Positions 1 through 11,000 of a DNA stretch of 64,000 nucleotides are shown here, piece by piece. The stretch's first letter is position 1; every line of letters starts with the position of its first letter. The stretch is from Halobacteriovoraceae bacterium (GTDB lineage: Bacteria; Bdellovibrionota; Bacteriovoracia; Bacteriovoracales; Bacteriovoracaceae): NCBI GenBank assembly GCA_002712005.1, contig PASP01000015.1, forward strand, positions 154,804 to 218,803, written 5' to 3'. The notes under the pieces are model-generated. The model was not told where the DNA came from, searched no databases, and saw only the letters and a program-made list of their open reading frames with translations. Both the position numbers and the translations under genes were made by a program.

Positions 1-567
1 CCCGTTAATCGTGGTTCTATTTCGATTGATGGAAGAGATATTCAAGACTACTCACTTTTAAATCTTCGCTCTTTCTTTGGATTGGTTAGCCAGGATATTT
101 TCCTATTCAACGATACTTTAAAAGAGAACCTCTGCTTAGGTAAAAGTTTTTCAGATGAGCAAGTTAGAGAAGCCCTGAGTGTTGCCTACTGCGATGAATT
201 TATCGATAAACTTCCAGAAGGTCTAGAAACTGTCATTGGCGATCGTGGTACTCGTCTCTCAGGGGGACAGCAGCAAAGAATTACAATAGCTCGTGCATAT
301 CTTCAAGAAAGCCCGATTCTACTCTTTGATGAAGCGACTTCGGCACTCGATAATGAATCTGAAAAAGTCGTTCAGAAGGCCCTCGATAATCTAGCGGGAC
401 AAAAAACTGTGGTAGCCGTTGCTCACCGTCTGACAACAATTCAAGATTTTGATCGAATCTATGTTCTCTCTGATGGGAAAGTTGTTGAAGAAGGACGTCA
501 TAGTGATCTTATGAATCACGGTGGTGAGTATGCTAAATTGTATGAACTCTCAAAGTCCAGTTCTTAA
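1..567 (+). CDS. ABC transporter, ATP-binding C-terminal part (MsbA-like exporter), 5' truncated by window
   Basis: The reading frame is open from the first base, so the gene begins upstream and only the nucleotide-binding domain is visible. Seen: the Q-loop region (VSQDIFLFNDT), the ABC signature LSGGQQQRITIARA, Walker B ILLFDEATSALD and the H-loop AHRLTT. This order, with SQDIFLFNDTLKENL, is typical of ABC exporters that fuse six membrane helices to the ATPase (MsbA/LmrA type), which flip lipids or export hydrophobic substrates across the inner membrane. The substrate cannot be told from this fragment, and the membrane domain is inferred rather than seen. It ends 4 bp before the end of the convergent metzincin-like gene. 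Confidence 0.9.
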   Translation, partial: PVNRGSISIDGRDIQDYSLLNLRSFFGLVSQDIFLFNDTLKENLCLGKSFSDEQVREALSVAYCDEFIDKLPEGLETVIGDRGTRLSGGQQQRITIARAYLQESPILLFDEATSALDNESEKVVQKALDNLAGQKTVVAVAHRLTTIQDFDRIYVLSDGKVVEEGRHSDLMNHGGEYAKLYELSKSSS

Positions 568-571
568 GATT

Positions 572-1462
572 TCACTCTAGAAAACTTTGGTCTTCACAAT
601 ATGAAGGTGTTTTAATACACATCTTCGCATATGAATTCTTAGAGCATTGAATGTATTTCTCATTCTCAAGATCACAGTAAGGCCGTGTTATAAGACGAAA
701 CTGAGCCGGATAAAGGACAAAGGGCTTTATCTCTTTTTTTAGGGAAACTTTCTGATAGGCCATTAGAGAATCATCTGGAGCGTGATGACGACAGTGGAAT
801 CCTTCATCTTTATATTCATCTACGAGACCTAGATAATGAAAGGATTCGTGAATTATCGTTTCACAAGAAATCTTATCCGACCATCCTCTCGTATTTGATC
901 GATAGGGTTTAGGGTAGAGTGAGACGTTATGTGAGAGGACTTTAAAGTCATCCCAGTCCATGGCCTGCTCTTTAGAGATAAGATTGAGATTGATAACAGA
1001 GCCCTCTTCATTGGTTATGTAGTCGCGATACTTTTCAAAGCATACCTTTGTTTTTTCGATGAAGATTTTCTCCATCTCCCATTTCTTAATTTGCAAGATT
1101 TGCTCTTTTTTAGAGAGTTGTCTGTATTGTAAGTATAGCCTTTGGTATTCATTTAGGGATTCTACTAGAGATTCATTTGGTAATAAATAATGATTAAGGT
1201 CTCCAAAGTGACGATATATAACCTGATCATCTGCTACTGAGAATTCAATATTGAGGTAGATCTCGTAGCCCGTTTGAGTTTTTTCTAGAAAATATTTTCT
1301 AGGTAAAGGCATAAGCTGAGAGTAGAGGTCGTAAACAGATATTCTCTCCCCAGCCTCAAGTTCTCTGCATTCTTGATTAAAGAATTGAGCTTGTGTTTTA
1401 CAGTTGAATATAAAATAGACAACAATAGAGAGTATTTTCAAACATTTAACGATTGCTAACAC
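572..1462 (-). CDS. Secreted metzincin-like zinc metalloprotease candidate
   Basis: 296 residues with a hydrophobic N-terminal export signal (about residues 1-25). The extended zinc motif HESFHYLGLVDEY gives H205, E206, H209, G212 and D215, matching the metzincin pattern HExxHxxGxx(H/D). A Met-turn candidate (DSLM, Met234) follows about 20 residues later, as in metzincins. Asp as third ligand is known from snapalysin-type enzymes. Several cysteines flank the motif. The gene starts 11 bp after the cytochrome c peroxidase stop on the same strand, so the two are probably co-transcribed. I do not recognise a named family for the rest. Proteolytic activity is inferred from the motif alone. Confidence 0.7.
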   Translation of the reverse strand: MLAIVKCLKILSIVVYFIFNCKTQAQFFNQECRELEAGERISVYDLYSQLMPLPRKYFLEKTQTGYEIYLNIEFSVADDQVIYRHFGDLNHYLLPNESLVESLNEYQRLYLQYRQLSKKEQILQIKKWEMEKIFIEKTKVCFEKYRDYITNEEGSVINLNLISKEQAMDWDDFKVLSHNVSLYPKPYRSNTRGWSDKISCETIIHESFHYLGLVDEYKDEGFHCRHHAPDDSLMAYQKVSLKKEIKPFVLYPAQFRLITRPYCDLENEKYIQCSKNSYAKMCIKTPSYCEDQSFLE

Positions 1463-1473
1463 CTTGTCGGAGT

Positions 1474-2817
1474 TTAGTTAGGCTTTTTTTGCAATTTTGA
1501 TTCCATTCTTTCTTTAAAACTTTTGTCTGTTAAAGAGTGGCGAAGAAAGTAGATGAGATCATCTCTTTGCAAGGGGGTTAACTTTAAACCAACTTGAAAT
1601 ACAGTACCTTCCACTTGAAGCTTTCTTAGTTCATTATTCTCTTTATCGTTGTCGTAGTGAAGCTGGCCTTCGTAAAAGTCTTGAGTTGGTTCAGAGATTT
1701 TATAGGAATTGAGTTGAGTTGCTATAGCGCTATAGTGATCTACAACCTCTTCTAAAGTATTGACTGATCCTGAGTGGAAATAGGGAGCAGTAAGAGCAAT
1801 ATTACGGAGTTGGGTTGTTTTAAACATAAAGCGGTGGCGGCCTCTACCAGAAGCTTCTTGTCTACCAAAGTCTTCTATGTTTTCAAGAGTACCGATTTGT
1901 GGAGCACCGGAGCTATCAAATTCAAAATGAGAGAGATGCTCTCCATTGTGGCAGGAAGCACATTGCGCCTCTTTAATATATACGGAAAGACCCCTTAATT
2001 CTTTTTGAGAAAGAGCATCCCATTTTCCTCTCATAAATTGATCAAAGGGAGTTTGAGAGCTCTCAAAATAGAAGCGTTGAAACTCTGCAAGGGCGCTGCC
2101 CACATGACCTATATTAAGTTTTGAACCTGATTTTTCTTTAAAGCTCTTCTTGAATAGCTCTACATATTTCTGATTAGGCAGAACCCTTTCCTTGATAATG
2201 GCATCCCATCTTTCTAGAGTGGTGGGGAGGTCGGCTATTTCGTTTTCCCCACTTTGGCCTGCCATTTCTTTTGAGTCGGCTAAGGGAAATAGGGCCTGAG
2301 CTGCTAATGGTCCACTTAGTGCTGCTGTTATATCTTTTCTTTTTGCATTCGCTCCACCTGAGATTGCTGGCTCTGGAGTAAAGAGAGCATCAGATCTTGA
2401 AGATTTGGCAACTCGGCCATCCCAAAAATAGTGGCGAATTTCTGGTCTGCCTAAATTGATGAGGGTGGGTGTATGCCTTTTTAAGATGGCTCCTTGTTCG
2501 AGTCGAATCTCTTTTTTTGAAAAAAAGGCACCTTCTCCAACACCAAGAGGTAGGCCATCGCCAGAAAAGCGTAGGGGATCGTGGCATTGGGCACAGGATA
2601 TATTCTTATTTCCAGATAAGCTTTTATCAAAAAAGAGAAGCTCTCCCCATTGGTAGAGCTCTTTATTCATTTCTTTGATTTTATGAATCGGGGTAATGGC
2701 CGCCAATGCGTTATCTTTGGCTAGTTGGTATACTTCTTTAGGATCAACTTTTTCTATTGATTGAGCTACGGTGGAGATATGAAAAATGATCCCCAGAAAA
2801 GCCAGATATTTCGACAT
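1474..2817 (-). CDS. Di-heme cytochrome c peroxidase (CCP/MauG family)
   Basis: 447 residues with a short N-terminal signal peptide for periplasmic export. Two c-type heme motifs are visible: CAQCH at residues 75-79 and CASCH at 286-290, the expected spacing for the two domains of bacterial di-heme peroxidases. Conserved surroundings include the WGELLFFDKSLSGN segment before heme 1 and YFHSGSVNTLEEVVDHY near the C-terminus. The family reduces H2O2 with electrons from small cytochromes, or like MauG oxidises protein side chains. It is longer than classical CCP (about 330-350 residues), with an insertion between the hemes (about residues 160-220). First gene of a two-gene minus-strand unit with the metzincin-like gene. 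Confidence 0.9.
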   Translation of the reverse strand: MSKYLAFLGIIFHISTVAQSIEKVDPKEVYQLAKDNALAAITPIHKIKEMNKELYQWGELLFFDKSLSGNKNISCAQCHDPLRFSGDGLPLGVGEGAFFSKKEIRLEQGAILKRHTPTLINLGRPEIRHYFWDGRVAKSSRSDALFTPEPAISGGANAKRKDITAALSGPLAAQALFPLADSKEMAGQSGENEIADLPTTLERWDAIIKERVLPNQKYVELFKKSFKEKSGSKLNIGHVGSALAEFQRFYFESSQTPFDQFMRGKWDALSQKELRGLSVYIKEAQCASCHNGEHLSHFEFDSSGAPQIGTLENIEDFGRQEASGRGRHRFMFKTTQLRNIALTAPYFHSGSVNTLEEVVDHYSAIATQLNSYKISEPTQDFYEGQLHYDNDKENNELRKLQVEGTVFQVGLKLTPLQRDDLIYFLRHSLTDKSFKERMESKLQKKPN

Positions 2818-3118
2818 ATAGAATTCCCTTTTGATGGAAAAAACTTATTAAATCGTAAGCTCTTTGAAAATGAATTCTTCTTCATCGTGAAGAATTTCTA
2901 GGGGAATTAAAGGGATATATTAGAGCCTTTAAATGATGAGCTGCGTTTTATGCGGTGATAGCTAATAGATAGGGAGAAAAAAGTGGAGAGATGAGCTTAA
3001 AACCTTCTAAAAAGCACTTCTGTACTTTCTACTCTACATGCTTTCCTGTATATTTTAGGCAGTTTAGTAGTGAATATTCGTTCATGTGAATTGTTAATTC
3101 TTAATTGAGGAGAGCGCT
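2818..3118. other. Divergent intergenic region between ccp and glyS
   Basis: 301 bases with no convincing ORF. It must hold the promoters of the divergent peroxidase and glyS transcripts. The clearest structure is an 8-bp inverted repeat, AATTCTTC at 2873-2880 and GAAGAATT at 2889-2896, separated by 8 bases. It lacks a T-tract, so an operator is more likely than a terminator. I see no T-box or riboswitch-like consensus before glyS. Confidence 0.4.
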
Positions 3119-4444
3119 GTGTCAGAAAGCAATCTTAAATCTATGGCCGATCTATCGAGTCTTTGTAAGCGTCGAGGATTTCTTTTTCAAAGTTCAGAAA
3201 TTTATGGAGGCGTTGGCGGTTGCTACGATTACGGACCTCTTGGGATTGAGTTAAGAAAAAATCTAGAGTCTCGTTGGTGGAAGGCGATGACCTATCGTGA
3301 AGATGTCGTTGGGATTGATGCCTCAATTTTGATGAACCCTATGGTTTGGAAAGCTTCTGGACACGTGGATGGTTTTTCTGATCCCATGGTTGATTGTAAA
3401 GAATGTAAGAACCGTTTTCGTGAAGATAAAATTGATACATCAGCACCTTGCCCAAATTGTGGTGCCAAAGAGCAATTCACAGAGCCAAGAGATTTCAACT
3501 TAATGTTTAAAACTCAGATGGGACCGGTTGAGGACTCTTCTTCTACTGTCTATTTAAGACCAGAAACAGCTCAAGGAATTTTCACTAACTTTCTTAATGT
3601 TCAATCTTCAATGCGCTTAAAACTTCCTTTTGGGATTGCCCAAATCGGAAAGGCCTTTAGAAATGAAATTACTCCAGGTAACTTTATTTTTAGAATGCGT
3701 GAATTTGAACAAATGGAAATGCAATACTTTGTGAAGCCTGGAACGCAGAAAGACGCTTTTGAGCAGTGGCAAGAAACTCGTATGAACTGGCACTTGGCCA
3801 ATGGAATCAGAAAGGAAAAGCTACGTTGGCATGAGCACGTTGGAAATGAATTGGCTCACTATGCAGATATGGCCTTTGATATTGAATATGAATTTCCTCA
3901 AGGTTGGGATGAAATGGAGGGGATTCACTCTCGTACGGATTTTGATTTAAGCCGCCACGAAGAGTTCTCTGGTAAGTCACAAAAGTACGTTGATCAAACT
4001 GATCGTAATAAAAAATATATTCCATACGTTGTAGAAACTTCTGTTGGTCTTGATCGCTGTTCTTTAGCAGTTATGGCCGATGCTTATCGCAAAGAATTTG
4101 AAGGGGACAAAGAAAAAGAAAGGGTTGTTTTAAAATTTGATCCTAAAGTTGCTCCCATTAAAGTAGCTGTTCTCCCCCTTATGAAAAAAGATGGGCTAGA
4201 AGAAAAAGCGAGAAATCTATTTAAAGATCTTCAGCAAGATTATCGAGCTGAATTTGATATGGCCGGTTCTATTGGTAAGCGCTATCGCCGTCAAGATGAA
4301 ATTGGAACTCCTTATTGCGTAACCATTGATTACGATACCAAAGAGGATGGAACAGTTACCATTAGAGATCGCGATGCTATGACACAAGAAAGAGTGGCCA
4401 TGGATCAGGTTAAAAATTATTTAAGAGATAAATTAAACTTCTAA
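3119..4444 (+). CDS. glyS: Glycyl-tRNA synthetase, homodimeric class II type
   Basis: 441 residues, the single-chain alpha2 type found in Gram-positives, archaea and some proteobacterial relatives, not the alpha2beta2 GlyQ/GlyS of E. coli. Visible features: a zinc-knuckle pair C93-x2-C96 and C111-x2-C114, class II motif 2 ([19 protein letters not shown]), motif 3 ([14 protein letters not shown]) and a C-terminal anticodon-binding domain (about residues 345-441). Start is GTG at 3119, supported by GAGGAGAG at 3107-3114. It charges tRNA-Gly in the cytoplasm. ppdK follows after 20 bp, so they may be co-transcribed. Confidence 0.97.
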   Translation: MSESNLKSMADLSSLCKRRGFLFQSSEIYGGVGGCYDYGPLGIELRKNLESRWWKAMTYREDVVGIDASILMNPMVWKASGHVDGFSDPMVDCKECKNRFREDKIDTSAPCPNCGAKEQFTEPRDFNLMFKTQMGPVEDSSSTVYLRPETAQGIFTNFLNVQSSMRLKLPFGIAQIGKAFRNEITPGNFIFRMREFEQMEMQYFVKPGTQKDAFEQWQETRMNWHLANGIRKEKLRWHEHVGNELAHYADMAFDIEYEFPQGWDEMEGIHSRTDFDLSRHEEFSGKSQKYVDQTDRNKKYIPYVVETSVGLDRCSLAVMADAYRKEFEGDKEKERVVLKFDPKVAPIKVAVLPLMKKDGLEEKARNLFKDLQQDYRAEFDMAGSIGKRYRRQDEIGTPYCVTIDYDTKEDGTVTIRDRDAMTQERVAMDQVKNYLRDKLNF

Positions 4445-4464
4445 AAGAAATAAAGGTTGCGTTT

Positions 4465-7128
4465 ATGACTACGAAATGGGTCTACGGTTTTAGTGCAAAG
4501 AATACAGAAGGTAATCGTGGGATGAAGCCATTGCTTGGCGGAAAGGGAGCGAATCTCGCAGAAATGAGTTCACTTGGGTTACCTGTCCCTCCCGGATTTA
4601 CCGTAACTACTGAAGCTTGCTTAGATTATGAGAAGTCGGGAAAAGCAATTAATGACGATATTAAAGGGCAGGTGGAAAAAGCTCTCTCAGAAGTTGAATC
4701 TGTAACTGGAAAGAAATTTGGTGATAATAAAAATCCACTTCTTTTTTCTGTTCGCTCTGGAGCTCAAGTTTCTATGCCGGGAATGATGGATACCGTTCTT
4801 AATCTGGGTATGAATGATGATTCCGTAGAAGGTATGGCCAAATTGACGGGGAATGAAAGATTCGCTTGGGATAGTTATCGTCGTTTTATTCAGATGTATG
4901 CAAATGTGGTGATGGGATTCAATATTTCACTTCTTGAACATACATTAGAGGATTTAAAAGAAGCTAGAGAAGCGAAAGAAGATACTGAACTCAGTGCTGA
5001 AGATTGGAAAGACCTCGTTAAAGTCTATAAGCAAATTATATTAGAAGAGACGGGGAAGTCATTTCCTCAAGATCCTATGGATCAACTTTGGCAAGCTATA
5101 GCAGCGGTATTTGGATCTTGGAATAATCCAAGGGCCATTAAATATCGTGAAATCAATGGGATTCCTCATAACTGGGGAACGGCCGTAAACGTTCAGTCTA
5201 TGGTTTTCGGAAATATGGGTGATGATTCAGGAACAGGAGTTTGCTTTACACGTGATCCTAGTACCGGTGAAAAAGTCTTCTTTGGAGAGTATTTGATGAA
5301 TGCTCAGGGAGAAGATGTTGTTGCAGGTATAAGAACTCCAGCTCCCATAAATGACTTTTCGAAGAATGAATCGAATAATGCGCTTAAAACTTTAGAAGAA
5401 GTTCAAAAGTCCTCATACGATACACTAGTAGAAATTTATCAAAAACTAGAGGCTCATTACAAAGACATGCAAGATATCGAGTTTACAATTGAAAGAGGTG
5501 AGCTCTTTATTCTTCAGACGAGAAATGGAAAGCGAACAGCTGCTGCAGCTGTAAAGATAGCGGCAGATCTTGTTAAAGAAAATATTTTAGATAAGAAGGA
5601 AGCTCTTCTCAGAGTTAACCCTGAAGATCTTAATCAATTGCTCCATCCGAGATTAGATCCTAATGCAGAAAAGATTATTTTAACTACCGGCTTACCAGCT
5701 TCTCCTGGGGCAGCCACAGGTACTATCTGCTTTAATTCCGAAGCTGCTGCACAAAGAGCAGAGTCAGGTGAAGCTGTCATATTGGTTCGCCAAGAGACTT
5801 CTCCTGAAGATATTGGGGGAATGGTCGCTTCCAAAGGAATATTAACGGCAAGAGGGGGAATGACTTCTCACGCTGCTGTTGTGGCCAGAGGGATGGGGAA
5901 ACCTTGTGTTGCAGGCTGTAGTGACCTCACTATAAATTATGCCAATGGTGAAATGAAAGTAGGGACTAAAGTTTTTAAAGATGGAGATCCCCTAACTATT
6001 GATGGTGGAACCGGCGAAGTTATGGAAGGAACTGTTCCAACTATTGCCGCCGAGATAAGCTCTGAGTTTGCCTCTTTCATGAAATGGGCCGATGAATATA
6101 GAAAGCTTGGTGTAAGAACAAACGCAGATAATCCTGAAGACTCTGAAGTCGCTGTTAATTTTGGGGCTGAAGGAATTGGATTATGTCGTACAGAACATAT
6201 GTTCTTCGCACCAGAGAGAATCTTGGCCGTGAGAGAAATGATTTTTTCACAAAACCAAGAAGATAGGGAAAAAGCACTCGAAAAGCTTCTTCCTTATCAA
6301 AGAGAAGATTTTCTTGGGATCTTTAAAGTTATGGATGGAAAGCCCGTTAATATTAGGCTACTCGATCCTCCGTTGCATGAATTCTTACCTCATGAAAAAG
6401 ATGAGAAGCTAGAACTTGCTGAATATTTAAAAATTGATTTAGATGAAGTCGAAGCTAGATCTGAGAAGTTACAAGAATTCAATCCTATGCTTGGCCATAG
6501 GGGTTGTCGTCTTGCGGTGACTTATCCAGAGATATATAAAATGCAAGTACGAGCTATTATGGAAGCGGCCATTGAGGCTCAAAAAGCTGGAGTTAAGGTT
6601 TATCCTGAAATCATGATACCTCTAGTAGGACTAGCGGATGAATTAAGTATTCTTCGCAAGGATGCGGAAGAGGTCATTAAAACTGTATTCTGTGAAAAGT
6701 CTACGGAAGTTAAACACAAAATTGGAACGATGATTGAACTACCTCGTGCAGCGATCACTGCTGGTGAGATTGCCCATCATGCAGACTTCTTTTCATTTGG
6801 AACAAATGATTTAACTCAAACAACTTTCGGACTATCTAGAGATGACTCCGGTAAGTTTCTTCCTTCTTATGTTAAGCAAGGTCTTATGAAAGTTGATCCT
6901 TTCGTGGCCCTTGATCAAAGTGGTGTAGGATTCTTAGTTGAGCACGCTGTTAGAGAGGGGAAAAAGACTAAAACAGATATTCATATGGGGATTTGTGGTG
7001 AACATGGTGGAGAGCCTAGCTCTGTGGAGTTTTGCCATCGCTCAGGTCTCGATTATGTAAGTTGTTCTCCCTTTAGAGTACCTATTGCTAGACTTGCAGC
7101 TGCTCAAGCAGCAGTGAGGGAATCTTAG
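4465..7128 (+). CDS. ppdK: Pyruvate, phosphate dikinase
   Basis: 887 residues, the normal length. It interconverts pyruvate + ATP + Pi and PEP + AMP + PPi, so it can run glycolysis with PPi or make PEP for gluconeogenesis. Seen: N-terminal ATP-grasp start with GGKGANLAEMSSLGLPVPPG, the swivelling phosphohistidine domain with GGMTSHAAVVARGMG (acceptor His469), and the C-terminal TIM-barrel PEP-binding domain with GIGLCRTEHMFF, NPMLGHRGCRL and FSFGTNDLTQTTFG. All catalytic landmarks look intact. It sits 20 bp after glyS and 8 bp before a serine hydrolase gene. No kinase/phosphatase regulator (PDRP) is adjacent. Confidence 0.97.
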   Translation: MTTKWVYGFSAKNTEGNRGMKPLLGGKGANLAEMSSLGLPVPPGFTVTTEACLDYEKSGKAINDDIKGQVEKALSEVESVTGKKFGDNKNPLLFSVRSGAQVSMPGMMDTVLNLGMNDDSVEGMAKLTGNERFAWDSYRRFIQMYANVVMGFNISLLEHTLEDLKEAREAKEDTELSAEDWKDLVKVYKQIILEETGKSFPQDPMDQLWQAIAAVFGSWNNPRAIKYREINGIPHNWGTAVNVQSMVFGNMGDDSGTGVCFTRDPSTGEKVFFGEYLMNAQGEDVVAGIRTPAPINDFSKNESNNALKTLEEVQKSSYDTLVEIYQKLEAHYKDMQDIEFTIERGELFILQTRNGKRTAAAAVKIAADLVKENILDKKEALLRVNPEDLNQLLHPRLDPNAEKIILTTGLPASPGAATGTICFNSEAAAQRAESGEAVILVRQETSPEDIGGMVASKGILTARGGMTSHAAVVARGMGKPCVAGCSDLTINYANGEMKVGTKVFKDGDPLTIDGGTGEVMEGTVPTIAAEISSEFASFMKWADEYRKLGVRTNADNPEDSEVAVNFGAEGIGLCRTEHMFFAPERILAVREMIFSQNQEDREKALEKLLPYQREDFLGIFKVMDGKPVNIRLLDPPLHEFLPHEKDEKLELAEYLKIDLDEVEARSEKLQEFNPMLGHRGCRLAVTYPEIYKMQVRAIMEAAIEAQKAGVKVYPEIMIPLVGLADELSILRKDAEEVIKTVFCEKSTEVKHKIGTMIELPRAAITAGEIAHHADFFSFGTNDLTQTTFGLSRDDSGKFLPSYVKQGLMKVDPFVALDQSGVGFLVEHAVREGKKTKTDIHMGICGEHGGEPSSVEFCHRSGLDYVSCSPFRVPIARLAAAQAAVRES

Positions 7129-7136
7129 GATCTCGA

Positions 7137-8084
7137 GTGCGAGAAGATATAAAGAATATTATTCTTAAAAATTGGCCAACCTATGGAAATGATCTTCTTT
7201 TTGATCATCTAGGGATGGCCACCTTCTCTTTAAAAAATAAAGATGATTTTGAACTCTTTGAGTTTCATCAAGGGGAAGAGAGGAAGATAGATCATTTCTA
7301 TTTTGATTTAGCGAGTTTAACAAAGCCTCTGACTATGGGCGCTCTCGCTTTAAAAGAGCCTAGTCTTTTTACAAATGATAATCTTCTTATGTTGGAACAT
7401 AGAGCGGGAATTCCTGCTTGGGCGATTTTAGGTAAGAGTGATTGGCAAGGAACTTTAGAGAGTTTTGATGTAAAAAAATCCTCTTGCGTTTATTCGGACT
7501 TATCTATGCTCAAACTCATGCTAATTCTTGAGAAGCAGACGGGGCAAGACTTCAAATCCCTTTGTGATTTTTTCTGGGATGATTCTCTCTGTTTTTGGAA
7601 AGACTTACCTGAGGGGGCAAGAACCCCCGATACTGGCTTCAGGAAAGGTTCAGTTATCAATGGGGAAGTGAATGATGATAATTGCTTTAAGATTAATCGA
7701 TTTTGTTCCCATGCCGGACTATTTTCTACTTTAGAAGGATTAGTAAAAAGTCTTTATAATCTTGAAGCTCAAGTGTCTCTAACTGATTCTATGAAAGAGA
7801 GGTTTAAAGAGAGGTATAAAGAGAGGGAGAAAAGTGCAGAAGAGCGCCGCTTTATCTGGGGCTGGGATACAGTAGCAGATCCCAATAATACCTTAGCTGG
7901 AAATGTGGCTCCACCCTTAACCTTTGGTCATCTTGGATTCACTGGAACGAGTATATGGATCGATGCTGAAAGTTCGAGAGGATGGGTACTTTTAACGAAT
8001 GCAACAAAGAAGTTTTGGTATCACCGACAAGGACTTGCTCAACTTCGCAAGTCCCTTGGTGAGTATATTTGGAAATTAATCTAA
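7137..8084 (+). CDS. Serine beta-lactamase-like hydrolase (class C / PBP-like fold)
   Basis: 315 residues, GTG start, 8 bp after ppdK. The SxxK nucleophile motif is S60-L-T-K63 (DLASLTKPLTMG), the second motif Y119-S-D121 stands in the YxN position, and HLGFTGTSIW near residues 275-285 matches the K/H-T/S-G region of the beta-lactamase/serine hydrolase superfamily. No signal peptide is evident, so it is probably cytoplasmic. Members include esterases, peptidases and PBP-like enzymes; the true substrate is unknown. The 3' end overlaps the end of the convergent 1268-residue lipoprotein gene by 9 bp. Confidence 0.8.
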   Translation: MREDIKNIILKNWPTYGNDLLFDHLGMATFSLKNKDDFELFEFHQGEERKIDHFYFDLASLTKPLTMGALALKEPSLFTNDNLLMLEHRAGIPAWAILGKSDWQGTLESFDVKKSSCVYSDLSMLKLMLILEKQTGQDFKSLCDFFWDDSLCFWKDLPEGARTPDTGFRKGSVINGEVNDDNCFKINRFCSHAGLFSTLEGLVKSLYNLEAQVSLTDSMKERFKERYKEREKSAEERRFIWGWDTVADPNNTLAGNVAPPLTFGHLGFTGTSIWIDAESSRGWVLLTNATKKFWYHRQGLAQLRKSLGEYIWKLI

Positions 8085-11000
8085 TTCAAAAATTTCTTTT
8101 AAAACCTTATCACAACTTCCTCCCTTAGGAGCATTGTGAGAAGCTCGAGAGATGAAATCCCAATAATTCTTTGTGGCCTCTAAAGGATCGAGAACAGCAG
8201 GTGATCCTTTTTCATAAGAAGTTAAGGCCCTTCCCATTTTTTGAGCAGCTATAGATTCAAGCTCTCGATTATTTACACCACTTTCAATGGTTAAAATTTC
8301 ATCAGGAAATAGAATTAATGGCACCATTTGTTCTCTCTCTGAAGAGAATCCAGAGATGAGGTTATCAATTAATCTTTCTCTTGGAACCGATAAGACCGCC
8401 ATATTTTTTTCAGTTCCTGAAAATGCAGAGGCTTTGTCCGCATAGGATAGAGAAATGAAAGGAGAGCCTACAGTATTAACCGAGTGTCCCTTGAGACTAT
8501 TGATAATACTTGTAACTTTAAATGGATAGCCTTGAGCTTGATCAGCAAGCTTATCACGGTATGTTTTTAATGATCTTAATCGACGTGAGTAATTACCCTG
8601 ATTCTTAGTGAGCATACTTGACATTAAAAAGTGTCCACCATCATCAGAATCACGAACAAGATCATCCGCTAGACCTCTGAAAAGTACAATCTTCTCATTC
8701 GCACTGTAGTCGGCATTTGGTCTTTCCATTGTATCGAGCCAATTTCTCCAAGCGTTGATTTCTGTCGGCTCCATCTCTTCCCAAGGAAGATAGGTGCTTA
8801 TAAGTTCTACAACCTTTTTTCTATTATTAGCTGCAATATAGTCATCAAGTTTTAAGCTTTCTTTTTCAAGAGCGCTTTGTACGGATCTCCAATTCTTGGC
8901 CATACTTCTTCTGGCCTTATTTTCAGCTCGTAACTCTTTATCGATACTTTTTTGTAGAGCATCGACTTCAACTTGACGGGCTTCAAGGTAGGTATCAACT
9001 GCAGAAGAGTTAACACTAAGTTCTTGAGAAAGTCCTTTTATAATACTTAAAACATCACTCTCAGCTTCCGCTAATACTTCTTTAGAGCGATTGGAACCTT
9101 GTTGAGCATTTAGAGATAGGGCTGCCCAATGAAATGGATCATGAAAAAGTTCTTTGGATGATTCTCCAAAGATCTGTTTAAGGTGACCATATTCCTCTAA
9201 AACAACTTCAGGTCTTTCCCAGCCTTCTTTTGTAAATTGTACTTTGATAACAAGTCCGTCTTTTGCATCAAATTCAGGAATGATTTGACCTAGAGAACCG
9301 TTAGGTAGGGAATTAACGATTTCTTTTTTAACAGTATATTTCATTCCACTTGTTTTGCTAAAGCCATACAAGCTACCGTTATTCGCCCTAGAGATATATT
9401 GATCAAATTTAGATTTAAACGCAGTATTCTTAAAAAGATTTCTGAAAGATTGCGCTAATTCACGAACCTTCTTTCCTGGACTGAAGTAAGCAGTGGCACA
9501 GAAGTTCTTTGCTGAAATATCACATACATTTTCAGTAACTTCTGTTGGAAGAAATTTAAAAGTAACATTCGCAGAGTTGGTTACGGAGTAATCAAGCCCT
9601 GTTTTCTTTAGAGCAAAATGGGAATACATCTTAAAGAAGACATCTGAGTCGACTGACTTAGGAGCTTCAATTTGAACAAACTTCTCATCTGCTCCAATTT
9701 CATCTACAACTTTGAGGTCAAAGAGATCACTGACATCATCGAGCTCTGAATTAAATTGTTGAAGAGCTGCTTCTATATTGGCCCTTTGGTGTTCACCAAT
9801 GGCCACGAGTCTTACTTCTAATTTATCAGTTTTAGGATTAAAATTTCCTTCTAAGAAATTTCTACTTATAGCAAGATCAGGCTTATCTCCTTCAATTGCA
9901 GCAAAAACTTTTGTCATAACGGAGCTAGGTTCACTTAAACGAGTGTGAAAGAAGTTATCACTAAAAGTAGGAATCTCATCAGCATCTTTAAGAACATCCT
10001 CAAGAGTAGGTATATATCCTTCGTCTAAATAACGACTAATAAGAAGATGTTTAAATACATCACCTTTTCCACCAATGGCCTCTTCAACGATGGCCCTAAT
10101 TGTTTGCAATTCATTGGCTGCACTAGAAGCCTCTTTGATCAGTCCACCTGAATCAATATCCGCCATTGTGTGGATAAAACTTTGAAGCATCGCTTTACGC
10201 TTGGAGCTACTCGCATGAGCTAAAGTTTCTCCATCTGAACTAATCACGTCAGAAACCATTAGGTAGAGAGAAACATTGTCTGCACCAAAAACTTGAGTGA
10301 GATATTTACCTTCTACTTCAACAAGATCAATGCCTTGTTGAAGTGACTTATCAAGCCACGCGTTCGTTTCATCAAAGGGTGAACCAACATGACCTAATAC
10401 TTTTCCATGTTTTGAACCTTCGACATTAAATTCGGCTTGGCCTATTATTTCAGAGGCTTCATCTGTTTTCAGACTGCCTGGAATAACCATATCCCCAACA
10501 GTTAGTCCTCGATTAGGGAGGGCACCAGCTGTTCCCGAGTAAACGACCTTATCATGACCTGTATTTTTTAAAGCGGAGGCAATTGGGTAGATTTCATCTC
10601 CCCAAACATTAGAAATAAGTCTCCAGCGAACAGGTTTTCCATTAGAATCTGAAAACTCTAAGTCACTTATAGAAGCTAAGAAATTGTCAAAATCGAATTG
10701 CTTAAATCTCTTAGGAAGAAGATCAGGGTAGTCCTGTTCAACTTCTTTTTTTATTTTAGCAAAGGACTTATCTACGATTCCCTTATGTTTTCCTAGGTCG
10801 AATTGACTTGGGTCTTTAATTAGAGCGTTCAGTTTCTCTTGATCTTTAGCACTCGCTACACCATCAAGAAGTTCTGGCTTGTTATCGTAGATATTTTTAA
10901 GAGCGAGAACTTTCCAATAAGTATAAAAGAAAGTTTCAATACCTGACTTTTGACCAATGATTAAACGATCGGCTTTAGGAAGTGATCCCAGCATATTTTC

